DNA of 64,000 bases from Maribacter algicola (lineage in GTDB: Bacteria; Bacteroidota; Bacteroidia; Flavobacteriales; Flavobacteriaceae): assembly GCF_003933245.1 (NCBI RefSeq), contig NZ_QUSX01000002.1:1-64000 (forward strand), given 5' to 3'. Position 1 is the stretch's first letter. The number at the start of each line of letters is the position of its first letter. Below are positions 56,370-64,000 of the stretch, in pieces. The position numbers and the translations under genes were made by a program. The notes beneath the pieces are model-generated. The model made no database searches and was not told the DNA's origin. It worked only from the letters and a program-made list of their open reading frames with translations.

Positions 56370-56495
56370 ATGTGTAAAACAATCATCAATCAATCACCAA
56401 GGGAATCTAGAAGGTTCACTTTCCTTTCCCAATTAAAGGATAGTAAGCGGATCCGTTGGGCTGAATCGAGATACTACCTTCACCAAATACACTAA
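56370..56495 (+). CDS. Tiny ORF family member A3 (41 residues, divergent)
   Basis: It starts MCKTIINQSPRESRR and ends YYLHQIH. From ESR onward it aligns with A1 without gaps: ESR, ten residues, SKR, two residues, WA, two residues, R, then an aromatic pair. This shared spacing makes it a third family member. Its first codons (M-x-K-T-I) also match the second start region of the MKxxIHEY module copies at 56587 and 57275. No function is known. Confidence 0.6.
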   Translation: MCKTIINQSPRESRRFTFLSQLKDSKRIRWAESRYYLHQIH

Positions 56496-56586
56496 CTCAT
56501 TGGATTAGAAAAGGGGTAGACCCCTCATCAAAGTCCATCACTTATCACAAAACGAAAATTATAACAAACTATTAAAAAATTTAATT

Positions 56587-57231
56587 ATGAAATCAAAGAT
56601 TCACGAATACCTGTTAAAATTAAATAAGAAAGGCGTGAGTAAAACAATCAAAAATCAAATTACGTGTATTGCCTTTGTTTTAATATCTGCAATGACATTT
56701 GCTCAAAACAATAAGAACGCCCAAAACGATTTTAGCCGAGAAGGGTTTATGTTCGAATTTGTGCTAGGTGGAGGTATAATAAGCATAGAAGATAGTGCTG
56801 GAATTCAAAATTTTGATAAATCTCAAGAAACGTTCATTTTTCCAGATTTCAAGATCGGCTACATGCTAAATAATCGTTTAGCCGTTAACGTTTCTGCACC
56901 GGGAATGATCTACGCGGTTAATAATAACGACAGACACTTTGGAGCTATTATACCAGCTGTTCAGTACTGGGTAAAAGACAAGTGGTGGATACATGGAGGT
57001 GCTGGTTTAGCTATAGACTCTCCTGCATTATATGATATTAAGGATAACCTAAATGACGATTGGAATACTGGAATCGCAGTTTTGGTGAGTACGGGTTATG
57101 AGGTTTACAGAAAAAACAAATTTGCCTTAAACCTTCAATCTAAATTACTCATGGGTGGAGTAAAGCTAAATAATAACATTGACAGAGATGCGGTACAGTT
57201 AAGTTTAGGAATTGGCTTTAGCTGGTTTTAA
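56587..57231 (+). CDS. Outer-membrane beta-barrel-like protein with the MKxxIHEY leader module
   Basis: 214 residues as drawn. The first 14 codons encode MKSKIHEYLLKLNK, the conserved module. The functional start may be the GTG at 56635, since a clear signal peptide follows it (TIKNQITCIAFVLISAMTFA, cleavage near FAQ). The mature part alternates aromatic and polar residues as in an eight-stranded barrel (FEFVLGGGIIS, FKIGYMLNNRLAVNVSAPGMIYAV, WWIHGGAGLAI, GIAVLVSTGYEVY) and ends GIGFSWF, with the terminal Phe of barrel proteins. Ligand and role are unknown. Confidence 0.78.
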   Translation: MKSKIHEYLLKLNKKGVSKTIKNQITCIAFVLISAMTFAQNNKNAQNDFSREGFMFEFVLGGGIISIEDSAGIQNFDKSQETFIFPDFKIGYMLNNRLAVNVSAPGMIYAVNNNDRHFGAIIPAVQYWVKDKWWIHGGAGLAIDSPALYDIKDNLNDDWNTGIAVLVSTGYEVYRKNKFALNLQSKLLMGGVKLNNNIDRDAVQLSLGIGFSWF

Positions 57232-57274
57232 TTATCAAAGAAAAATAATACCAATAATCATAAAAAATGCAATC

Positions 57275-57922
57275 ATGAAATCAAATATTCACGAATACCA
57301 ATTAAAATTAAATAACATAGTAATGAGTAAAAGATTTAAAATCAATTCTTTAAGAACCTTAATATACATGTCATTAGTTCTTCTTTTACTTACTTCAGCT
57401 TGCGGTCAGTCCGGCAACAAAACAAAAGCTGAGGCAAACGATAACACTGAAGCCCCTGCAGTTGCAAAACCGGAAATAGATATTCAAGCAGCAATACTAT
57501 CGGACAATCTTGAAGCCGTTAAACAGCATATTTCGGCAGGAACAGATTTGAACAAAAAAGACCCCATGACCGGGGCCACTCCGTTAATCACTGCGGCAAG
57601 TTTTGGAAAAAACAAGATTGCCCAAGTCCTTATTGATGCCGGGGCGGATTTAACAATCAAAAATAACGATGGGGCGACAGCTTTGCATACGGCCGCATTC
57701 TTTTGTAGGGTCGAAGTCGTACAGTCCCTTATTGACGCCAAAGCCGATAAGACAGCCAAGAACAACTTTGGTATGACGCCAAGGGAAAGTGTTATGGGGC
57801 CTTTTGCTGAAATAAAGCCCATTTACGAAATGCTTCAGCAACAATTAGGACCGATAGGTTTACAAATTGATTTGACGGAAATCGAAAAAACCCGTCCGGT
57901 CATTGCAATGATGTTGCAGTAA
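57275..57922 (+). CDS. Ankyrin-repeat lipoprotein with the MKxxIHEY leader module
   Basis: 215 residues from the ATG at 57275, or 199 from the ATG at 57323. The first 14 codons encode MKSNIHEYQLKLNN, the third copy of the module. Lipoprotein signal YMSLVLLLLTSAC follows the second ATG, arguing that secretion uses 57323 as start. The mature part holds a linker rich in Ala/Glu and about four ankyrin repeats (MTGATPLITAASFGKNKIAQVLIDAGADL, NDGATALHTAAFFCRVEVVQSLIDAKADK, NFGMTPRE). It is probably a protein-binding periplasmic lipoprotein. Confidence 0.82.
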   Translation: MKSNIHEYQLKLNNIVMSKRFKINSLRTLIYMSLVLLLLTSACGQSGNKTKAEANDNTEAPAVAKPEIDIQAAILSDNLEAVKQHISAGTDLNKKDPMTGATPLITAASFGKNKIAQVLIDAGADLTIKNNDGATALHTAAFFCRVEVVQSLIDAKADKTAKNNFGMTPRESVMGPFAEIKPIYEMLQQQLGPIGLQIDLTEIEKTRPVIAMMLQ

Positions 57923-57944
57923 TCAATCCCAAATTGATATTCAA

Positions 57945-59006
57945 ATGACAACTGAAAGAAGATACGATATCGATTGGCTACGGGTTGTAGCTATAGGCTT
58001 GCTACTCATCTATCATATAGCCATTATATTTCAACCCTGGGCCATGTTAATAGGCTTTATAAAGAGTGATGAATCCCTAGAGGGTTTATGGAAACCGATG
58101 ACCATGCTTAACGTCTGGCGAATCCCATTGCTATTTTACGTATCGGGAATGGGACTTTACTTTGCCATGCGTAAACGAAATTGGAGACAATTGATTTTGG
58201 AGCGCACAAAGCGGATTCTCTTGCCCTACCTATTTGGTATTGTTGCCATTACCACCATGCACATGTTCATTTTTCAGCTATACTATAATATGCCATTAGG
58301 TTATTTTCCCCATCAAGGCCATTTATGGTTCTTGGGGAATATCTTTTTGTACGTACTTATACTCTTACCGTTTTTTTACTACCTGAAAAAGGATGGAAAC
58401 GGTAAAATAAAAAGGATGTTATCGTCTCTCATGGGCCATCCCGGTGGCCCTTTGTTGATATCCCTATTTTTTGTCCTAGAAGTTGTGTTGGTAAAACCCC
58501 AGCTATTTGCTTTATATGCCCAGACATGGCACGGCTTTTTTAATGGGCTTCTTGCCTTTTTATTCGGCTATCTTTTTGTGTACAGTGGTAATATATTCTG
58601 GCAGACCGTTTTAAAATGGAGATGGTTATATATTGGTTTGGCCGCTGTTTTGTTCGGCATCCGATATTTTATATATGCTACGGAAGCGCCAGGTTATCTG
58701 ACGGCCATGGAATCTAATTGTTGGATTTTCGGGGTTTTCGGTCTCGGGTACAAATATTTGAACCGGCCAAGTAAAACACTAAGTTACTTGAGCCAGGCAG
58801 CATACCCTGTATATATCATTCACATGTTTGCTTTATATGCAGGAGCACTGCTCATATTACCATTGGAGATACCAACCTTATTGAAATTCATAGCTATTGT
58901 AGCTTTTACTGGTGTAGGTTGCTTTATCGTTTATGAGTTTGTTCTTAGAAGGATTGTTTTTTTAAGGCCTTTTTTCGGATTGAAATGGACCTACAAAAAA
59001 AATTAA
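57945..59006 (+). CDS. Acyltransferase 3 family integral membrane protein
   Basis: 353 residues with about ten membrane segments. The opening RRYDIDWLRVVAIGLLLIYH carries the family's Arg-x-Leu-Asp-like start and the conserved His after the first segment; RKRNWRQLILERTKRILLPYLFG is the typical arginine-rich loop. Family members transfer acyl groups to extracellular sugars or lipids. No partner SGNH domain is present. It is 22 bp after the ankyrin gene. Confidence 0.9.
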   Translation: MTTERRYDIDWLRVVAIGLLLIYHIAIIFQPWAMLIGFIKSDESLEGLWKPMTMLNVWRIPLLFYVSGMGLYFAMRKRNWRQLILERTKRILLPYLFGIVAITTMHMFIFQLYYNMPLGYFPHQGHLWFLGNIFLYVLILLPFFYYLKKDGNGKIKRMLSSLMGHPGGPLLISLFFVLEVVLVKPQLFALYAQTWHGFFNGLLAFLFGYLFVYSGNIFWQTVLKWRWLYIGLAAVLFGIRYFIYATEAPGYLTAMESNCWIFGVFGLGYKYLNRPSKTLSYLSQAAYPVYIIHMFALYAGALLILPLEIPTLLKFIAIVAFTGVGCFIVYEFVLRRIVFLRPFFGLKWTYKKN

Positions 59007-59162
59007 AAAGTAAAAACTTCAACCTGGAACCTGAATTGATAATACAGTGAATCGAAATTCTTGACTTTGGTTAAAATTAGAGTTAGAATTTATTAATGAA
59101 CTGCCTGAATTAGCTGAAAAAAGGCATTAAAGTGAAGTAAGCACATTTAAATATATTTTAAG

Positions 59163-59756
59163 ATGAAAAGTCAAATAGTACTAATTTTCTCAATAGTAAT
59201 GCTCAGTGCTTGTAAAAGCTCTGATAAATTTGGTATAGCCCAACAACCAACCTTACCTGATTATCAAGTTGGTGAAAAATGGGTATGGAAATATAAAGGT
59301 GTAACTACTGAAGGAGAAGTACGTTCCGATGGAACAGATACAAGAGAAATAGTCAATATTAATGGAGTTTTAGGTATGACTATCGGTAAGGATACTATTC
59401 CTGTTAGCGATATTGTTAAACCAGAAGTTAGCGAAACACCCAAGTATGACTGGCCTCTTGAAGTGGGTAAAAAATGGAAATATGAAAACAATTGGACAAG
59501 CCAAGATGGAACTACTGGAAACCAAAGTCACAATGCCGAGATTTTATCATACCAAGAAGAAACAGTAGAAGCTGGCACATTCATGGCATACACCATTAAA
59601 TACACAGGGAAAACCACGAATTCCAGAGGATATAGCGCAAATGAAGAGGAGGTTTGGTTGTATGCGCCTGCTGTAAAAAACTTCATAAAACTCACCCAGA
59701 ATCAAGGTGATTTTTTATACGTAGAGGAATTAATCGAATATTCAAAACCTAAATAA
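59163..59756 (+). CDS. Hypothetical lipoprotein
   Basis: 197 residues. Lipoprotein signal MKSQIVLIFSIVMLSAC. The mature part is beta-rich and begins with a segment typical of secreted Bacteroidota proteins that measure out paired WKYKG / WKYENNW strands (YQVGEKWVWKYKG, PLEVGKKWKYENNW, AGTFMAYTIKYTGK). I do not recognise a named family. A 156-bp gap precedes it, so it may have its own promoter. Confidence 0.75.
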   Translation: MKSQIVLIFSIVMLSACKSSDKFGIAQQPTLPDYQVGEKWVWKYKGVTTEGEVRSDGTDTREIVNINGVLGMTIGKDTIPVSDIVKPEVSETPKYDWPLEVGKKWKYENNWTSQDGTTGNQSHNAEILSYQEETVEAGTFMAYTIKYTGKTTNSRGYSANEEEVWLYAPAVKNFIKLTQNQGDFLYVEELIEYSKPK

Positions 59757-59843
59757 GTCTCTATAAAAGAAGTAAACATCGTTATTGAAATATCACAACA
59801 AAACGAAAACTATTTTTTATACGTGACCAAACCATAGCTAATT

Positions 59844-60608
59844 ATGAAAATCTTTAGAAAGATTCGTAAAAAATTCCTTTCAGATAATAACTTCAGTAAA
59901 TATTTCATTTACGCCATTGGCGAAATTGTTCTGGTCGTCATAGGTATATTGATTGCCTTACAAATCAATAATTGGAACCAAGCTAAAAAGGATAACAATG
60001 CTTTAAAAGAGTATTTGGTTAAAATCAAGTCACATACCATAGAAGACCTTTATAAACTGGACTCGGTAACAAGGGGTAGAACACAAATTGCCCAGCTTTG
60101 TATAAAGGCCCGTAGAAGCATCTTGGATAAGACAGAAGACGAAAACCTTATTCTTTTTATGTCCAGTGGGTTCGCCTTTGCAGATATAAATTTTAAACCG
60201 AATACGGGAGGGTATGAGGCATTAAAAAATTCCATCTATTTTGGTAAAATCAACAATACGCCATTGGATTCACTCTTGACCAGATATCACAGTTTAATTG
60301 AGGAAATTGCAGCAAGCGAAAAGAGTTATAATGACTATGCAAAAAGTCAGCAGGCGTATCTTTCCACTCAGTTCGATAGGTCTTTGATGCTCGCTTATGC
60401 CTTTGTACCTCCAGATTCCCTAAAACTAAGAGCGACAACGCAAGCGGAGTATTTTGAGGATTTTGACGCATATACATCGGCTGCCCCCTATCGAAACGTC
60501 ATTAGTTTAGCAGCCTGGCAGTTTGATACCATGGTTGCTTTGTATGGTCAATTAAAGGATTTAGGCGAAAACGTCATCGAAGAAATAAATACAATTACTA
60601 ATGATTAA
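59844..60608 (+). CDS. DUF6090 family membrane protein
   Basis: 254 residues. The hallmark N-terminus FRKIRKKFLSDNNFSKYFIYAIGEIVLVVIGILIALQINNWNQ gives one membrane helix (about 26-44), followed by an alpha-helical extracytoplasmic domain. The family is abundant in Flavobacteriia, often in many paralogues per genome, with no known function. It lies 39 bp before the serine hydrolase gene. Confidence 0.88.
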   Translation: MKIFRKIRKKFLSDNNFSKYFIYAIGEIVLVVIGILIALQINNWNQAKKDNNALKEYLVKIKSHTIEDLYKLDSVTRGRTQIAQLCIKARRSILDKTEDENLILFMSSGFAFADINFKPNTGGYEALKNSIYFGKINNTPLDSLLTRYHSLIEEIAASEKSYNDYAKSQQAYLSTQFDRSLMLAYAFVPPDSLKLRATTQAEYFEDFDAYTSAAPYRNVISLAAWQFDTMVALYGQLKDLGENVIEEINTITND

Positions 60609-60647
60609 TTACTCGACACTAATTTGCCAAACACTAGCAATGAAAAA

Positions 60648-61685
60648 ATGAAAAAGCGAAAAACAAAACAAATACTCAGAATCCTATTCATTTTGGTAAG
60701 CATTGGCTCTTTGTACTTTGTGCCATGGATATTGGTAAAGGCGTGGATTTTACCCTTGCCCGATAACGTCCAAGAACAAGTGGACGAAGCCATCGGCCAC
60801 GGATTTGATGGTATGATCGTTTATGTGGATAAAGCAGGAGAACCTCCAGCATTTTATGCGGGCGGCTGGAAAGACCGCGAAAACAAAATACCTGCCGACC
60901 CAAAAGCTCTATTCAAAATTGCCAGTATCAGCAAATTGTATGTTGCGGTTGCCATCACCAAGTTGGCCCATAATAAACAACTATCCTTAGAGGATACGCT
61001 TGCCGATTACTTTCCTGAACTTGTGGGGAGAATTGAAAACGCGGAAAAGATAACCCTTCGATCAATGGTACAACATCGAAGTGGTATTCCCAATTTTACC
61101 GACAATCCTACATATTGGGAAAACGAACAGGAAAATGGTAAAAAGGCACTAGAATTCGCTCTTGATTTACCTGCCAATTTTGAACCCGACGAAGACTATG
61201 GCTATTCAAACACGAATTATTTATTGCTACGTCAAATCATCGAAAAAGTGATAGGGTATAGTCATGAAGAGTATATCAAGGAGAAAATCCTGATTCCCCT
61301 TGGACTAAAAAAAACATTCTTTTCACTTAAAGAAGTGAATTTGAATGATGTGATGAGCGGCTATTATGTAGGCATTGACAAAGATTTTAAGACCAATGAA
61401 AACGGAATGTTGGCTACGGCCGAAGACGTTGGCATCTTTCTTAGGGCATTGAACGATGGTTCTGTATTTGAAGAAGGCGAACAGGAGATTTATTCCACCA
61501 TTTATGAGTATGAACATGGGGGTCTGGTAGTAGGTTATCAGAGTCTCGCAGAATACCATGAAGACATCGATACCGTGGTCGTTCAATTCATTAATACAAC
61601 CGATTTTGAGGGCTACGAATGGAATTTATCGGAAATCGTGATCAATCGTATTGTAAAAATATTGAGGCGTAAAGAAAACCCATGA
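60648..61685 (+). CDS. Beta-lactamase-fold serine hydrolase
   Basis: 345 residues from the ATG at 60648; a TTG at 60624 would add eight residues. An N-terminal membrane anchor (ILFILVSIGSLYFVPWILV) is followed by a class C beta-lactamase / D-alanyl-D-alanine carboxypeptidase-like domain. The nucleophile motif is SISKLYVAVAITKL (Ser-x2-Lys), and the second motif is YSNTNYLLLRQIIEKVIG (Tyr-x-Asn). The third, His/Lys-x-Gly motif is probably HGGLVVGY. These proteins hydrolyse esters or peptides in the envelope; substrate unknown. It overlaps the next small ORF by 4 bp. Confidence 0.88.
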   Translation: MKKRKTKQILRILFILVSIGSLYFVPWILVKAWILPLPDNVQEQVDEAIGHGFDGMIVYVDKAGEPPAFYAGGWKDRENKIPADPKALFKIASISKLYVAVAITKLAHNKQLSLEDTLADYFPELVGRIENAEKITLRSMVQHRSGIPNFTDNPTYWENEQENGKKALEFALDLPANFEPDEDYGYSNTNYLLLRQIIEKVIGYSHEEYIKEKILIPLGLKKTFFSLKEVNLNDVMSGYYVGIDKDFKTNENGMLATAEDVGIFLRALNDGSVFEEGEQEIYSTIYEYEHGGLVVGYQSLAEYHEDIDTVVVQFINTTDFEGYEWNLSEIVINRIVKILRRKENP

Positions 61686-61846
61686 AAAAGGTAAGATGGG
61701 TAGTAGTTGCATTTGTAGGCTTCCCTTTATTTGCTTGGTTTCCGGAAGTTTCGAAGTCTTTATTGAGTTTATGCGCATACTCTTGTCATATGCCGTTAAT
61801 GCAAAACGGTAACAATAACTTTATTACATCGTCAGAATTAGTATAA
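61682..61846 (+). CDS. Small membrane protein (54 residues), translationally coupled
   Basis: It starts in an ATGA overlap with the serine hydrolase stop. One hydrophobic N-terminal segment (WVVVAFVGFPLFAWF) is followed by a short tail with two Cys (LCAYSCHM). The overlap and composition support expression, but there is no family to compare. Confidence 0.5.
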   Translation: MKKVRWVVVAFVGFPLFAWFPEVSKSLLSLCAYSCHMPLMQNGNNNFITSSELV

Positions 61847-61866
61847 ATATTAAAATCAAATTATTT

Positions 61867-62559
61867 ATGATTGTAACTACAGAACAAAAACAACTGATTA
61901 AAACTGCACGAATCACTGGCGTGTGGTATTTAATGATGGCTATTTCAGGAATTTTAGGGTTTATGGTCTTTCATTCTCAAATATTTGTGTCTGGAAACCC
62001 CGAACAGACGCTAGCGAATTTAGTAGAATTAGAATCTACAGCAAGAATTAGGTTGCTATTAGAGTTCACTATCGTAATATCCCAGGCCCTTACTGCAGTT
62101 TGGTTTTTCAAATTATTTAAAGGTGATTATGAATGGGAAGCTTGGACTCTGGGTATTTGGGGAATTGTAAACGCTTTAGCCATTATGATAAGCGCAATTT
62201 CAATCGCCTCCGCAATAGGTATTGCCAATTCTGATATAAGTGTTATGCAAGATAAAATTGTACTTATTGAGGTTTTACAAAATATAATTTCAAATGCTTG
62301 GGGTATTGGTGGTCTATTCTTTGGGCTTTGGCTGTTTCCCATGGGATATATAATCATCAAATCCAAAAGAATGCCTGCCTGGTTGGGAAGAGTTATTATT
62401 TTAGGAGGACTAGGCTATCTAGTTTCTACTGTTATACACTACGCCGGTATTGATTTTAGCTTCAATAGATTTCTCACGCTACCCGCAACCATTGGAGAAT
62501 TTTGGATGATCGGCTATCTACTAATATTTGGGATTAGACCTAGTAATGAGCAAAATTAG
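61867..62559 (+). CDS. DUF4386 family membrane protein
   Basis: 230 residues with about six membrane segments. Typical DUF4386 features are the N-terminal KTARITGVWYLMMAISGILGFMVF, the central Trp-Lys-rich segment, the PMGYIIIKSKRMPAWLG loop and the closing PATIGEFWMIGYLLIFGIR. Function unknown. It is 20 bp after the small coupled ORF. Confidence 0.88.
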   Translation: MIVTTEQKQLIKTARITGVWYLMMAISGILGFMVFHSQIFVSGNPEQTLANLVELESTARIRLLLEFTIVISQALTAVWFFKLFKGDYEWEAWTLGIWGIVNALAIMISAISIASAIGIANSDISVMQDKIVLIEVLQNIISNAWGIGGLFFGLWLFPMGYIIIKSKRMPAWLGRVIILGGLGYLVSTVIHYAGIDFSFNRFLTLPATIGEFWMIGYLLIFGIRPSNEQN

Positions 62560-62767
62560 ATTAAAACGGAATACAGCAAGTAACCAATTCATCGGATGGG
62601 CTGCATTTCGCCCAGACGGGCTAATCGATGAGGACGAAGTATCGGATTATGAAACACATCCTTCCCCTACAAGTGGCGCAATTTTCAATGCAGGTAAAGT
62701 CAGTCGCATCAATGTAGTCCACTTCCTGGACCAAATAATCATTGATGACGAATTATGGAATACCTAG
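62546..62767 (+). CDS. Possible small hypothetical protein (73 residues)
   Basis: The ATG at 62546 overlaps the DUF4386 stop by 14 bp. Composition is that of a soluble acidic protein (WAAFRPDGLIDEDEVSDYE, VSRINVVHFLDQIIIDDELW), but no family is recognised. It may be a remnant of a longer gene. Confidence 0.3.
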   Translation: MSKIRLKRNTASNQFIGWAAFRPDGLIDEDEVSDYETHPSPTSGAIFNAGKVSRINVVHFLDQIIIDDELWNT

Positions 62768-62866
62768 AAAGGACAGTTGTCCGTTATTTACAGTCCAATG
62801 GTAACTTAGTGAGGGGTTTTAAACGCTGAACACTTTATGAATAGTCAACCTTATACAGAAGTTTTT

Positions 62867-63304
62867 TTAAAAATAGCTAAAGTAAAACTCAATGGCATTA
62901 CCAAGAATAAAACTTATTATTGCCCATAAAAGGGTAATCCTTCCCAGATTAAATGCATTCGAAAAGGCTATCCACAGCGAAACTATTGCACAGAGAAAAA
63001 ACAGAACCATAGCAAAAGTAGGTACTCCGCTTATAAAGATGCCCGCTAGATTGAAAAAAATATCCGCCAAAGCGGTAAAAGCAAATAAGGCCAAGGCAAA
63101 ATTCGATTTTTTATGTCCCACAAAAAGATAAATCGCTGCAAGTAATAACTCTAGACAAATGGCCAAAGGCCCAAATTGGCCGTAATATGATTTCTTGAAA
63201 TACCCTACAAAGTTTTCCGGATAGTCAATTTTCAAATAGAAGATTACCCCGAGTACCAATGCAATAATTGTAAAAATTAAGCCAATACCCTTTCTTTTTT
63301 CCAT
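62867..63304 (-). CDS. Small integral membrane protein, unknown function
   Basis: 145 residues with four clear membrane segments (about 8-24, 44-62, 69-90, 97-140). The N-terminus MEKRKGIG is basic, consistent with an inside orientation. No family assignment is possible from the sequence. It is the last gene before the window end and is opposite in direction to its neighbours. Confidence 0.75.
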   Translation of the reverse strand: MEKRKGIGLIFTIIALVLGVIFYLKIDYPENFVGYFKKSYYGQFGPLAICLELLLAAIYLFVGHKKSNFALALFAFTALADIFFNLAGIFISGVPTFAMVLFFLCAIVSLWIAFSNAFNLGRITLLWAIISFILGNAIEFYFSYF

Positions 63305-64000
63305 TTTTTGAAGGCTTTTTACTAGAGTAAGATAAAATTTTCTGAAGTCAGGAAAAAATCATCGGTAAATTTTCCAGCTATAAATCAAGGTATACCTGTA
63401 AAATTTCGGCGGAGCGAAATATTTGATTTACAGTTCTGTCAGTTCGTATCTAAAGTGGACAAATTATCTTTCATATGAACTGAAATTAGGCTAGAACTAG
63501 AGTCCCTAAAAGGAACGATTTATGATACTTTGAATAGCACATTGTTTAAGTCATATTTAGTTTAGTCTTACTGCTTATGAGTAGAGTTTAATTTTATATA
63601 AGAATGTCTTTCGTGGAAAAATTAAATTAAATTCAAATCGATTCATACTATTTTGGTACACTTATGTTACTTTTATTATTCGAAAGCGTCAAAGTGCATT
63701 TCAGGTAGACCTATCCGGATACCAATTTTGAAAATATAATTATAACTATTTGGTTATTAAAGGAGTAGGTCAGGGGTTCTAGCGCTGCCATCCTGGCAAA
63801 TTGAATATAAAACCATGAATTTCAGGATTTTGTATTTTAAAAAAAATTCAAAATCCTATAAAAATCAGGCTTCATCGATACCTATTCGGTTACTTGTTTT
63901 ACCCTTCACTTAGCGAAACCCCCATCTTTATTTATATTACTGTTCTATGTTCTTGGGGAACACTGATTGGAACCATAAATTTCAATGTTTTAGTGAATCT
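63305..64000 (+). other. Gene-free stretch at the window end
   Basis: About 700 bp without a credible gene. The last 240 bp are the right copy of the tRNA-Pro-associated repeat; the first 450 bp show nothing recognisable. Confidence 0.5.
63759..64000 (+). repeat. Right, decayed copy of the tRNA-Pro 3' half plus flank
   Basis: The order matches the left copy: a T-arm-like GGTTCtagcgCTGCCatCC (63775 onward), a broken stem-loop in place of the terminator, then the conserved core from 63875 (cgatacctattcg, 34 of 36 bases matching), then a fading similarity to the window end. The acceptor stem no longer pairs, so it cannot be a working tRNA. Confidence 0.7.

Noticed and set aside
56512..56525. 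AGGGGT-AG-ACCCCT palindrome as a terminator of the tiny-ORF cluster
   Set aside because: The loop is too small for the full stem and no T-run follows; it may be a protein-binding site, but there is no further support.
1..64000. CRISPR arrays, insertion sequences, integrases, rRNA genes
   Set aside because: I looked for regularly spaced repeats, transposase or integrase motifs and rRNA signatures and saw none; the only regular repeats are coding.

Overview
The window comes from a member of the Bacteroidota, most likely a marine Flavobacteriaceae. The evidence is type IX secretion (T9SS) sorting domains and SprB-type repeats on giant exoproteins, several promoters of the Bacteroidota form TTG-N-TAnnTTTG, a secreted TPR protein next to gyrA, DUF6090 and DUF4386 proteins, and tRNA genes with no encoded CCA. 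No insertion sequence, integrase, CRISPR array or rRNA is visible.

Layout. (1) 1-9.4 kb: two related giant T9SS-secreted repeat proteins (the first enters from upstream) flank a small Tat-targeted intradiol-dioxygenase-like protein and a phage-tail-collar protein. (2) 9.9-27.4 kb: a long, one-directional exopolysaccharide locus. It holds a WecA-type initiating transferase, flippase, O-antigen ligase/polymerase, glycosyltransferase, asparagine synthase, WecG/TagA transferase, two tandem FemAB-like proteins, polysaccharide deacetylase, UDP-GlcNAc 2-epimerase, Wzc-type co-polymerase/tyrosine kinase and a glucosamine inositolphosphorylceramide transferase-like protein. The gene set resembles exosortase (XrtA)-associated clusters, but no exosortase or Wza exporter is seen. 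Two paralogous jelly-roll lipoproteins resembling polysaccharide lyases follow on the opposite strand. (3) 29.3-52.9 kb: mostly core genes: yebC, a pterin dehydratase, an RmlD-like reductase, glutaminase, gcvT, a secreted Xaa-Pro aminopeptidase, thrA-thrB-thrC, nnrD, clpC, gyrA, a TPR protein, an NlpC/P60 protein lacking the expected cysteine, a thiolase and a 7TM-HD phosphohydrolase. (4) 53.0-53.2 kb: tRNA-Ser(GCU) and tRNA-Pro(UGG) with a clear promoter and terminator. (5) 53.2-64 kb: an accessory region bracketed by two copies of a roughly 230-bp segment. One copy is the 3' half of tRNA-Pro plus its downstream flank; the other, at about 63.76-64.0 kb, is decayed. Inside are an unusual membrane-bound AraC/FlgO-like/TPR regulator, a cluster of tiny ORFs, a beta-barrel protein, an ankyrin lipoprotein, an acyltransferase, a serine hydrolase and small membrane proteins.

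The most novel material is at 55.9-57.3 kb, divergent from that regulator. Three tiny ORFs (37, 37 and 41 codons) form one family with an ungapped ESR-x10-S(K/M)R-x2-W-x3-R block; the first two differ mainly by synonymous changes. Interleaved with and following them are three copies of a collinear roughly 75-nt leader encoding MKxxIHEYxLKxN. One copy stands as a 14-codon ORF and two are fused to secreted or lipoprotein genes.
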